A DNA stretch of 7,188 nt from CAYMLL01 sp964390645 (GTDB lineage Bacteria; Planctomycetota; UBA8108). The DNA lies in the NCBI GenBank assembly GCA_964390645.1, contig CAYMLL010000345.1, forward strand, positions 1-7,188. The letters are read 5' to 3'. How positions within the stretch are numbered: the first letter of the stretch is position 1; every line of letters starts with the position of its first letter. Positions 1 to 6,233 of this stretch are shown one piece after another. A program made the position numbers and the translations under genes. The notes under the pieces are model-generated. The model worked only from the letters and a program-made list of their open reading frames with translations. It did not search any database and was not told where the DNA came from.

Positions 1-2
1 AC

Positions 3-257
3 TCGATCGACGCGGTCATCGTCTATCGAGCGAATCTCCCGAGGGTCCTCGATCGCGTGAGCATCGTCGAGATCGACCATCCCCTGGCGAAGGCGCAGCA
101 GCCCATAGCGACGAGCGTCACGTCGAATCGCAAGGAGCTCGCGCGTCGCTTCACCCGGGCCCTGGTGTCGAAACGATCCGAGCAGCGATTCCGCGACGTC
201 GGCTTCCGCTGGCGTCATCGTGTGCAAGGCGGCGAGGCGGCGACGAGGTCGCCGTGA
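3..257 (+). CDS. modA: Molybdate/tungstate-type ABC transporter substrate-binding protein, C-terminal part
   Basis: Only the last 84 codons are in the window; the gene begins upstream of base 1 and its first complete codon is at base 3. The visible part opens with SIDAVIVYRANL, which fits the 'DAgIVY' strand near the end of the second lobe of ModA-like periplasmic binding proteins. It continues with HPLAKAQQPIATSVTSN, then the usual terminal helices (ELARRFTRALVSKRSEQRFRDVGFRWR), matching the family's 'P..yPIAvl..s.n..lA..Fv.fl.s..gq..l...GF' ending. A short basic tail (HRVQGGEAATRSP) follows that I do not recognise. The role would be capture of molybdate, tungstate or a similar oxyanion and its delivery to the permease encoded 39 bases downstream. 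The ligand-binding residues lie mostly outside the window, so the assignment rests on this C-terminal pattern and on the modB/modC neighbours. Tungstate-specific (TupA/WtpA-like) or another oxyanion is possible. Confidence 0.72.
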   Translation, partial: SIDAVIVYRANLPRVLDRVSIVEIDHPLAKAQQPIATSVTSNRKELARRFTRALVSKRSEQRFRDVGFRWRHRVQGGEAATRSP

Positions 258-284
258 GCGTCGCGAGCGGGCCGACGAGCTGAC

Positions 285-294
285 GGGAAGAGAG
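285..294 (+). promoter_or_regulatory. Ribosome binding site supporting the TTG start of the permease gene
   Basis: GGGAAGAGAG lies just 5' of a TTG codon at 297, with only two bases between the tract and the codon. It is purine-rich but not a perfect Shine-Dalgarno sequence. The reading frame is closed upstream by the preceding gene's stop at 255-257, and no ATG or GTG lies between that stop and 297. TTG is therefore the earliest start. A GTG at 324 is the next in-frame alternative. Confidence 0.45.
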
Positions 295-296
295 TC

Positions 297-1421
297 TTGG
301 CGAGCTTTTTCGTCTACGCGGTCGTGGCCCTGCTGGTCCTCGTCTCCTTCGCGCGGGCTGCCGTCGTCTCGCGCCGCTCGGTCATCGGCTGGGCGCTTCT
401 CGGCGCCGCCGTTTTCTCGATCGTCGTTCTGAGCGTTCACTTCGTCGAGACGCTCGTTCTGGACGCCTACCTCGAGCCCTTCGCGCCGCTCTTCCGGTCC
501 CTCGCGCACGTCACCGGCTCGGGCCAGGGGCTCGCCGTGATCTGGGGGGCGTGGCTCCTGGCGCTGGTTCCGCCGGTTCTTGTCGCGCACCTGGCCTCGG
601 CGCGCTCCTTGCGAGCGCTGCGTGCGAACACCGACGCCGGCTTCCTGGCGGTCCTGTGGATTATCGGCTACTTCTACCTCTTCATGCTCGGGGCGATGCT
701 GCTCGCCGACGCGTTCTACACGACTCCCGGCCACCTTCTCGACTCGCTCGACTCCAAGGAAATCCGCTACGCGATCGGACTGAGCCTGAAGTCCTGTACA
801 CTCGCCGCGATCCTGTCGGTCTGGATCGCCGTGCCGGTCGGCTACCTGATGTCGCGCTTCGACTTTCCGGGCAAGGGCGTCCTGGACGCGCTCCTCGACA
901 TTCCGATCGTGCTGCCGCCGCTCGTCGTCGGTCTCAGCCTGCTGATCCTCTTCAGCACGCCGATCGGGATCTTCTGGGAGGACAACCTCTTTCCGGTGAC
1001 CTACCGGATTCCGAGTGTCGTGCTCTCGCAGTTCATGGTCGCGTGCGCCTTCGCCGTACGCACGATGCGCGCGACCTTCGAGCAGATCAACGAGCGTCAG
1101 GAGCAGGTCGCGTTGACCCTCGGCTGCAGTCGCGCGCAGGCGTTCTGGCGTGTCGTGCTGCCGGAGGCTCGCAACGGCATGATCACCGCCGGTACGCTGG
1201 CCTGGGCGCGAGCGCTCGGCGAGTTCGGTCCGATCCTGGTGTTTTCGGGCGCCACGCGGATGCGCACCGAGGTGCTGCCGACGACCGTCTACCTCGAGCT
1301 GACCACCGGAAGCATCGAGGCCGCCGTTGCCGTGTCGCTGATCATGGTCATCGTCGCGGTCGCGGTGCTGTTTCTCGTGCGTCGCTTCGGCACGGACCGG
1401 GCCCTGTCGAGGGTGCTCTGA
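297..1421 (+). CDS. modB: Molybdate/tungstate-type ABC transporter permease with extended N-terminus
   Basis: Integral inner-membrane permease of 374 residues, forming the channel for the oxyanion delivered by the upstream binding protein and powered by the downstream ATPase. Residues about 150-374 are a standard ModB-like MetI domain. It has the FPGKG turn after GYLMSRFD (about residues 184-194), the proline-rich membrane helix DIPIVLPPLVVGLSLLILF, and the EAA coupling loop starting near residue 269 (EQVALTLGCSRAQAFWRVVL). After the loop comes ALGEFGPILVFSG, typical of ModB and CysT/CysW relatives. The first 150 residues are not part of a usual ModB (about 225-250 residues in total). They hold three or four hydrophobic segments (about 5-24, 29-50, 78-99, 113-137). 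The TTG at 297 was chosen as the first start after the modA stop. An internal ATG at 684 would give a conventional-size protein, but the upstream codons look coding. The ATPase gene starts 2 bases after the stop. Substrate choice (molybdate or tungstate) is inferred. Confidence 0.85.
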   Translation: MASFFVYAVVALLVLVSFARAAVVSRRSVIGWALLGAAVFSIVVLSVHFVETLVLDAYLEPFAPLFRSLAHVTGSGQGLAVIWGAWLLALVPPVLVAHLASARSLRALRANTDAGFLAVLWIIGYFYLFMLGAMLLADAFYTTPGHLLDSLDSKEIRYAIGLSLKSCTLAAILSVWIAVPVGYLMSRFDFPGKGVLDALLDIPIVLPPLVVGLSLLILFSTPIGIFWEDNLFPVTYRIPSVVLSQFMVACAFAVRTMRATFEQINERQEQVALTLGCSRAQAFWRVVLPEARNGMITAGTLAWARALGEFGPILVFSGATRMRTEVLPTTVYLELTTGSIEAAVAVSLIMVIVAVAVLFLVRRFGTDRALSRVL

Positions 1422-1423
1422 CG

Positions 1424-2098
1424 ATGATCTCCATCCGTGATCTGTCGGTGCGTGCGGGCTCCTTCGCCCTTGACGGCATCAGCTTCGAGATTCCCACGGG
1501 CGAATACGGCATCCTGATGGGCAAGACAGGCTGCGGCAAGACGACGGTTCTGGAGGCCATCTGCGGGCTCAAGCCGGTCGTCAGCGGGAGCATTCGACTG
1601 ATGTCGAACGAGGTCGTCGGGCTGCGTCCGGGGGAACGCGGTATCGGCTTCGTGCCGCAGGACGGCGCGCTCTTCTCGACCTTGACGGTTCGCCGACACC
1701 TGTCCTTCGCCCTCGAGGTTCGCAGGCAGGCTCGATCGGCCATCGATCGTCGTGTGGGCCAGCTGTCCGAGCTGCTCGGCCTCGACCATCTGCTCGATCG
1801 CCGTCCGCAGGGGCTCAGCGGCGGTGAGCGGCAGCGCGTCGCGCTCGGCCGTGCCTTGGCCTTCGAGCCCGGCGTCCTCTGTCTGGACGAGCCCCTGAGC
1901 GCGCTCGACGAGGAAACGCGTCGGGAGATGTGTGATCTTCTCGACAACGTACGCCGGGAGACGGGAGTGACGACACTTCATATCACGCACAGCCTCTGGG
2001 AGGCGAGGACGCTTGCGGATCGGGTTCTCCTGCTCGAGAATGGCGAGGTCTCCGTGAGGTCTCTGGACGGCCCGGGAGTGTCGACGGAGGCGTTATGA
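1424..2098 (+). CDS. modC: Molybdate/tungstate-type ABC transporter ATP-binding protein
   Basis: Cytoplasmic ATPase subunit of 224 residues that drives the permease. All nucleotide-binding motifs are present in order: Walker A GKTGCGKT (33-40), Q-loop VPQD (Q79), ABC signature LSGGERQR (131-138), Walker B VLCLDEP (151-157), D-loop SALD (159-162) and switch histidine in HITHS (H189). The protein ends about 35 residues after the switch region, so it lacks the C-terminal TOBE/Mop regulatory domain that makes E. coli ModC about 350 residues long. It is a minimal one-domain ATPase, as in several tungstate and archaeal oxyanion transporters. The start is the ATG 2 bases after the permease stop, with GAGGG at 1409-1413 as a plausible ribosome binding site inside the preceding gene. 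The stop codon overlaps the next gene's start in an ATGA. ATPases of related sulfate, phosphonate or amino-acid importers share these motifs, so specificity comes from the context. Confidence 0.87.
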   Translation: MISIRDLSVRAGSFALDGISFEIPTGEYGILMGKTGCGKTTVLEAICGLKPVVSGSIRLMSNEVVGLRPGERGIGFVPQDGALFSTLTVRRHLSFALEVRRQARSAIDRRVGQLSELLGLDHLLDRRPQGLSGGERQRVALGRALAFEPGVLCLDEPLSALDEETRREMCDLLDNVRRETGVTTLHITHSLWEARTLADRVLLLENGEVSVRSLDGPGVSTEAL

Positions 2099-2379
2099 AG
2101 ATCACGGTCGAGTACTCCGGGCAGATCAAGAATGCCGCGGGATGTCCGCGCGCGGCACTCGACATCGGCGACGGCGTCAGTGCCCAGGAAGTCGTGTTGC
2201 GGCTCGCGGACGAGCACGGGGAGCCGCTCGCGAGCTTCCTTCTCGACGATGAGCGGCGGCTTCGCGCGACGGTCCTCGCCTTCGTCAACGACGAGCAGCT
2301 GCAGTGGGACGCGTCGCGATCGCTCTCTGACGGCGACGAGATCGTCTTCATGTCGGCGATCGCCGGCGGGAGCTCATGA
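2095..2379 (+). CDS. MoaD/ThiS-family ubiquitin-like sulfur carrier protein
   Basis: Small cytoplasmic beta-grasp protein of 94 residues. The beta-grasp pattern is clear: first strand KITVEYSGQIKNAAG (2-16), acidic helix region around 29-41 (SAQEVVLRLADEHG), a middle strand TVLAFVNDEQLQ (59-70), and the diagnostic LSDGDEIVFMSAIAGG (77-92) just before the C-terminus. In the family, an E1-like enzyme adenylates the terminal Gly-Gly, which then carries sulfur as a thiocarboxylate, for example to make molybdopterin (MoaD) or thiazole (ThiS). Here two extra residues follow, giving a GGSS end (91-94); the stop codon is certain in this frame. ATG 2095 overlaps the ATPase stop (ATGA) and has a strong GGAGG at 2086-2090. 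The stop overlaps the start of the E1-like gene. Its place between a molybdate/tungstate transporter and an E1 partner favours a pyranopterin-cofactor role; thiamine or another sulfur pathway is less likely. Confidence 0.86.
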   Translation: MKITVEYSGQIKNAAGCPRAALDIGDGVSAQEVVLRLADEHGEPLASFLLDDERRLRATVLAFVNDEQLQWDASRSLSDGDEIVFMSAIAGGSS

Positions 2380-3143
2380 GCGAGATGTCCGACAGCTCAC
2401 CTCTGCACGAGATGCCCGCCGGCCGGCCGCTCGACGACGAGGAGCGCGCCACCTACGAGTGGCAGATCTGGGTCCCCGGCTTCGGTGAGGAGGGGCAGGA
2501 GAGGCTCAAGGGGGCCAGTGTCCTGGTGTCCCGCGTCGGCGGGCTCGGCGGCGTCGTGGCCTACGAGCTGGCGGCCGCGGGCATCGGGCGGCTGGTGCTC
2601 GCGCACGCAGGCGACGTCAAGCACAGCGACCTCAACCGGCAGCTCCTGATGACGCACGAGGGGCTCGGCAAGTCGCGCGTCGACTCCGCCGCGCGCCGGC
2701 TGCGCGAGCTCAACCCTCGCCTCGAGGTCGAGGCGGTCGCGCAGAACGTCAGCGAGGACAACGTCGAGCGACTCGTCGGCGAGGCCGACCTCGTCGTCGA
2801 TTGCGCGCCGCTCTTCGAGGAGCGCTTCCTGATGAACCGCGAGGCCAGGCTTCGGGGAAAGCCCCTCGTCGAGTGCGCGATGTACGAGCTCGAGGCGCAG
2901 ATCACCACCTTCCTGCCGGGCCGGACGGACTATCTCGAGTCGCTCTATCCCGAGGCTCCACCGCAGTGGAGGCGGGAGTTCCCCGTCTTCGGTGCGGTGT
3001 CCGGCGCGGCCGGATGTCTCGGAGCGATGGAGGCGATCAAGGTCATCTCCGGAGTCGGCGAGCCGCTTGCGGGTGAGCTCCTGACCTTCGATCTGCGCCG
3101 GATGAGCTTCCGCAAGCTGAAGCTCGCGAATCGGTCGGGTTGA
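2376..3143 (+). CDS. HesA/MoeB/ThiF-family E1-like protein (sulfur-carrier activating)
   Basis: Cytoplasmic protein of 255 residues with the fold of MoeB, the enzyme that adenylates the C-terminus of MoaD. Matches in order: GFGEEGQERLKGASVLV (35-51), the Rossmann loop RVGGLGG (53-59), SDLNRQLLM (84-92) with the family arginine R88, GKSRVDSAARRLRELNP (98-114), ADLVVDC (137-143), FEERFLMN (147-154), KPLVECAMYELEAQIT (162-177), and CLGAMEAIKVISG (214-226). Comparing with E. coli MoeB from memory, several key positions differ: the first Rossmann glycine is R53, the ribose-binding Asp of the LLDxD strand is H77, the Lys of GQPKV is R101, and the catalytic Asp of the CTDN motif is P145. The zinc-binding Cys pairs are absent: CYRC is replaced by YLES (186-189), and the protein stops at ANRSG, where the second CxxC would follow. 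The ATG at 2376 overlaps the carrier's stop; an in-frame ATG at 2385 is an alternative. Pairing with the carrier gene implies partnership with it. Confidence 0.85.
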   Translation: MSEMSDSSPLHEMPAGRPLDDEERATYEWQIWVPGFGEEGQERLKGASVLVSRVGGLGGVVAYELAAAGIGRLVLAHAGDVKHSDLNRQLLMTHEGLGKSRVDSAARRLRELNPRLEVEAVAQNVSEDNVERLVGEADLVVDCAPLFEERFLMNREARLRGKPLVECAMYELEAQITTFLPGRTDYLESLYPEAPPQWRREFPVFGAVSGAAGCLGAMEAIKVISGVGEPLAGELLTFDLRRMSFRKLKLANRSG

Positions 3144-3272
3144 GCGGCGGGCGCTGTCACCTTCGCAGTGGCGTGTGGCTCTCGATGGTGGTCGACCCTC
3201 GGACTCTCGCAGGACCCACACGGATGTCGCGGGCGTGCTGATGTCGAGTCCGCGAATCCTCACTGCCGGGAT

Positions 3273-3311
3273 GGCCGGGCCGTCCGGCCTCGCACCCGTC
3301 CGGTGAACGGG
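3273..3311 (+). terminator. Possible terminator: tandem GC-rich stem-loops without a T-run
   Basis: A perfect 6-bp stem GGCCGG/CCGGCC (3273-3278 and 3284-3289, 5-base loop) is followed at once by a second stem CCCGT/ACGGG (3295-3299 and 3307-3311). They sit 130-170 bases after the E1-like gene and just before the promoter of the next unit. There is no T-rich tail, so a classical intrinsic terminator is not shown; in DNA this GC-rich such stems also arise by chance. The rest of the gap from 3144 to 3272 holds nothing I recognise. Confidence 0.25.
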
Positions 3312-3333
3312 AGCGGGATCGGGGAGCGGATCG

Positions 3334-3342
3334 TGCTATAGT
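3334..3342 (+). promoter_or_regulatory. Extended -10 promoter for the oxidoreductase operon
   Basis: TGCTATAGT combines the extended -10 dinucleotide TG (3334-3335) with TATAGT (3337-3342), five of six matches to the sigma-70 consensus, in very GC-rich surroundings where TATA-like sequence stands out. No good -35 is seen at the expected distance (the 3314-3319 region reads CGGGAT), as is often true of extended -10 promoters. Transcription would begin near 3349, leaving a leader of about 40 bases before the ATG at 3389. Confidence 0.6.
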
Positions 3343-3378
3343 GACGGGCGATTCTCCAAGGGCCGGTTGTTTCGCTCC

Positions 3379-3384
3379 GGAGGT
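3379..3384 (+). promoter_or_regulatory. Ribosome binding site fixing the start of the Gfo/Idh/MocA gene
   Basis: GGAGGT lies four bases 5' of the ATG at 3389. It selects this start over the GTG at 3341, which sits inside the -10 element and cannot be the transcribed start if that promoter is used. The chosen start puts the twin-arginine motif at residues 8-9, as expected for a Tat signal. Confidence 0.7.
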
Positions 3385-3388
3385 AGTC

Positions 3389-4747
3389 ATGGACACTGCA
3401 TTCGTCGATCGTCGCTGCTTGTTGCGCAAGTCGTCGTGGTCCGTGTTTCTTCTCGCTGCCGGCGCCGGCACGCTGGCGGCTCGACGGCCGGTCCGGGCGG
3501 TGCCGCCGAGTGACCGGGTCCGCATCGCCGGTGTCGGTGTCGGCGGTCGCGGCTCCTCGCTGATTCGCGGCTTCGTCGACCGGGAGGACGTCGAGGTGCC
3601 GACGGTCTGCGACCTCGATCCGACGCGTGGCGGCGCTGTCCTGAAGTACTGCGAGGGTCGTCAGGGCAAGCGGCCCGCGCGCGCGCTCGAGTACCGCCGA
3701 GTCCTCGATGACAGGTCGATCGACGCGATCATCAACGCGACGCCGGATCACTGGCACGGACCGTTGACCGTGTTCGCCTGCCAGGCCGGGAAGGACGTCT
3801 ACGTCGAGAAGCCGCCGTCTCATAACGTCTGGGAAGGCCGCAAGATGGTCGAGGCCGCGCGCAAGCACGGGCGCATGGTTCAGGTCGGCACCCAGAATCG
3901 CAGCGCGCCGTTCGTCAAGAAGGCGCTCGAGTACGTCCGCGCGGGCGGTATCGGGAAGATCGCGCTCTGCAAGGTCTTCAACATGAAGAGCGGCGGGCCC
4001 TACCGCGCGAACGAGGGCGGCACGGCTCCCGGGGGGCTCGACTACGACACATGGCTCGGTCCGGCGCCCGAGCGCCCCTTCTCTCGCGCGCACTTCCACG
4101 GCAGCTGGCACCACTACTGGGCCTACTCCGGCGGCGACATGGCCGATGACGGCGTGCATCAGCTCGACATCGCCCGCTGGCTATGTGGCGTCGACTTTCC
4201 GGAGGCGGTGCACGCCTCGGGGGGGAACCTGGTCTGGAATGACGATCGTGAGCCGCCGGACACGCAGGTCGTCACCTACGAGTTCGACGGATTGCTGATG
4301 ACCTTCGAGCTCACTCAGTGGGCTCCGTACATGAAGAAGACGAACGGGCAAGTCCGGGGATCGAGTGTTTTTCCGCACTGGCCGCAGAACGCGACTCGCA
4401 TCGAGCTCTACGGCTCGAAGAACCTGATGATCCTCGGGCGCCACGGCGGCGGCTGGCAGGTGTTCACGGGCGATGGCAAGGTGGTCGACCAGATGTACGG
4501 CCGGTTTCCCGACCCGCCGCACAAGGAGAACTTCGTCGAGTCGATTCGCTCGCGAAAGCTGCCGAACGCCGACATCGAGGAGGGACACCGCAGCGCTGTG
4601 CTCGTTCACCTCGGCAACATCGCGTATCGCACTTCCAGCAAGCTCAGGTTCGACGCGAAAGCCGAGCAGATCGTCGGCAACGATGACGCCAACCGTCTGG
4701 TCAAGCGCCAGTACCGCGAGCCCTTCGTGATTCCCGAGCAGGTCTGA
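3389..4747 (+). CDS. Gfo/Idh/MocA-family NAD(P)-dependent oxidoreductase with Tat signal
   Basis: Protein of 452 residues. The N-terminus has a twin-arginine signal: DRRCLLRK (7-14), then a hydrophobic stretch about 19-31 and a possible cleavage region near VRAVP (35-39). It is probably exported folded, with cofactor, or membrane-held. The dinucleotide-binding domain follows: VRIAGVGVGGRG (44-55), acidic CDLDP after the second strand (74-78), NATPDHWH (116-123) and the family hallmark EKP (140-142) in VYVEKPPSHN. The catalytic/substrate domain contains VQVGTQNR (164-171), the Trp/His-rich WHHYW (240-244), and the conserved GGDMADDGVHQLDIARW (248-264) with the Asp and His expected in the active site. 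Family members oxidise or reduce sugars and derivatives. Tat-exported members of this length are abundant in planctomycetes, where substrates are mostly unknown. It is first of three genes driven by the promoter at 3334; the next gene starts 18 bases after its stop. The exact reaction cannot be named. Confidence 0.88.
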   Translation: MDTAFVDRRCLLRKSSWSVFLLAAGAGTLAARRPVRAVPPSDRVRIAGVGVGGRGSSLIRGFVDREDVEVPTVCDLDPTRGGAVLKYCEGRQGKRPARALEYRRVLDDRSIDAIINATPDHWHGPLTVFACQAGKDVYVEKPPSHNVWEGRKMVEAARKHGRMVQVGTQNRSAPFVKKALEYVRAGGIGKIALCKVFNMKSGGPYRANEGGTAPGGLDYDTWLGPAPERPFSRAHFHGSWHHYWAYSGGDMADDGVHQLDIARWLCGVDFPEAVHASGGNLVWNDDREPPDTQVVTYEFDGLLMTFELTQWAPYMKKTNGQVRGSSVFPHWPQNATRIELYGSKNLMILGRHGGGWQVFTGDGKVVDQMYGRFPDPPHKENFVESIRSRKLPNADIEEGHRSAVLVHLGNIAYRTSSKLRFDAKAEQIVGNDDANRLVKRQYREPFVIPEQV

Positions 4748-4765
4748 GATCGACGAGCGCCTTCG

Positions 4766-6211
4766 ATGCCGAGACCGACCGATGTTCGTCCGACGGCGAC
4801 GCGCCTCCACTTCCTGCGCGTCCCGATGCGCGTGCCGCTGAAGTTCGGCGCCGAGACCCTGTCCTTCGTAACCTGTGCTCGAGTTCGTCTCACCGTTCGT
4901 GACGAGAGCGGGAGGACCGCGGTCGGCTGGGGCGAGACGCCGCTCAGCGTCGCATGGGTCTGGCCGAGTGAGCTGTCCCACGAGGATCGGGAGAACGCGT
5001 TGAAGGTCTTCACCTCCTGGCTGGCGGAGGCCTGGGCTGGCTTCGATCACTGCGGTCATCCGATGGAGATCGGCCGGGCCTTCCAGGACGAGGTGCTCGC
5101 TTCTGGACTCGAGGAGCTCAATCGTGGCCGCGTCGAGCCGATGCCGTGGCTGGCGGCGCTCGTCTGCTGTTCGGCATTCGACATCGCTCTTCACGATGCG
5201 TACGGCGTGCTCTGCGATACGCCGGTCTACGACACTTACGGTCCGGAGCACATGAACGTCGACCTCGCGGGCTATCTGACACCTGCCGACGGCGTCCATG
5301 TCGACTTCCGCGGGCTCTATCCTCGCGACTTCCTGGTCTCGCCGCGGCCGTCGTCCATCGCGGCCTGGCACCTCGTTGGCGGCAAGGATGCGATCGAGTC
5401 GGACGAGCTCGACGGCAGCGAGCCCGACGACGGCTACCCGGTGTTGCTGCGGGAGTGGATCGACCGCGACGGGCTCACCTGCCTGAAGGTGAAGCTGCGC
5501 GGCAACGACGCTCCGTGGGATTACGAGCGATTGACGCGTGTCGGCGAGATCGCCATCGAGAAGGACGTTTCGTGGCTCACGGCCGACTTCAACTGCATGG
5601 TCGAGGACCCCGCGTACGTCAACGACATCCTCGATCGACTCGTCGTCGAGCATCCACGCATCCACGGCATGCTCCTCTACGTGGAGCAGCCGTTTCCATA
5701 CGACCTCGAGAAGAGCCGCATCGACGTCCACAGCGTCTCGGCGCGCAAGCCGCTGTTCATGGACGAGAGCGCGCACGACTGGCAGGTCGTCGCGCTCGGC
5801 CGCGAACTCGGCTGGACGGGCGTCGCGTTGAAGACGTGCAAGACGCAGACCGGCGCGCTGCTCAGCCTCTGCTGGGCGAAGGCCCACGGGATGACGTTGA
5901 TGGTGCAGGACCTGACCAATCCGATGCTCGCCCAGGTGCCGCACGTGCTGCTGGCGGCTCACTCGGGCACGATCATGGGTGTCGAGACGAACGCGATGCA
6001 GTTCTATCCCGACGCGTCGCTTCCGGAGGCTGCCGTACATCCGGGGCTCTATCGGCGGCGCGATGGTCGCGTCGACCTGAGCACGATCACCGGGCCCGGT
6101 TTCGGTTACGGGCTCGATCGCGTCGAGCGTGCCTTGCCGGATCCGGAGGTGACGCGGGATCTCGCAGGACCTCGGGTGACGGAGTCGTCGCTCGGGAACG
6201 AGGACCGGTGA
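4766..6211 (+). CDS. Mandelate racemase/muconate lactonizing-family (enolase superfamily) enzyme
   Basis: Protein of 481 residues, with no export signal, so probably cytoplasmic. The N-terminal capping domain covers about 10-160 (VGWGETPLS at 53-61; AFDIALHDAYG later). The barrel carries the superfamily residues in order: KVK (K241, K243) at the end of strand two, Mg2+ ligands D274 (TADFN), E307 (VEQPF) and D333 or E334 (MDES), and K356 on strand six (VALKTCKT). Lysines on strands two and six fit the muconate lactonizing/dipeptide epimerase/OSBS subgroup and not mandelate racemase, which uses a His-Asp pair. Family reactions begin by removing a proton next to a carboxylate. The protein is longer than usual (about 360-400): between G159 and K241 lie about 80 residues, some 50 more than typical, including an acidic run SDELDGSEPDD. 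The ATG at 4766 has only a weak upstream purine run, suggesting translation after the preceding gene. Together with the oxidoreductase it suggests catabolism of a sugar acid; the substrate is unknown. Confidence 0.85.
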   Translation: MPRPTDVRPTATRLHFLRVPMRVPLKFGAETLSFVTCARVRLTVRDESGRTAVGWGETPLSVAWVWPSELSHEDRENALKVFTSWLAEAWAGFDHCGHPMEIGRAFQDEVLASGLEELNRGRVEPMPWLAALVCCSAFDIALHDAYGVLCDTPVYDTYGPEHMNVDLAGYLTPADGVHVDFRGLYPRDFLVSPRPSSIAAWHLVGGKDAIESDELDGSEPDDGYPVLLREWIDRDGLTCLKVKLRGNDAPWDYERLTRVGEIAIEKDVSWLTADFNCMVEDPAYVNDILDRLVVEHPRIHGMLLYVEQPFPYDLEKSRIDVHSVSARKPLFMDESAHDWQVVALGRELGWTGVALKTCKTQTGALLSLCWAKAHGMTLMVQDLTNPMLAQVPHVLLAAHSGTIMGVETNAMQFYPDASLPEAAVHPGLYRRRDGRVDLSTITGPGFGYGLDRVERALPDPEVTRDLAGPRVTESSLGNEDR

Positions 6212-6233
6212 AGGAGTCGAGTCGGAGAATCCC

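Noticed and set aside
551..1423. N-terminal extension of the ATPase frame starting at 551
   Set aside because: It would overlap the permease in another frame and reads as Arg/Ala-rich filler. The ATPase domain begins cleanly at the ATG at 1424.
3173..3221. Inverted repeat GTGTGG...CCACAC in the intergenic gap
   Set aside because: Six base pairs closing a 37-base loop, with no consistent inner stem; likely chance.
3241..3252. GTCGAGTCCGCG resembling a tRNA T-arm
   Set aside because: No acceptor stem, anticodon arm or D-arm could be found around it.
3341..3388. Upstream GTG start for the oxidoreductase, adding 16 residues
   Set aside because: The GTG lies within the -10 element, and the ATG at 3389 has a strong GGAGGT site and places the twin-arginine motif properly.
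2397..4159. Two long minus-strand frames (2397-3263 and 3260-4159) that abut like an operon
   Set aside because: Both are antisense to the E1-like and oxidoreductase genes, have the same biased composition and no motif. Their apparent adjacency is coincidental.
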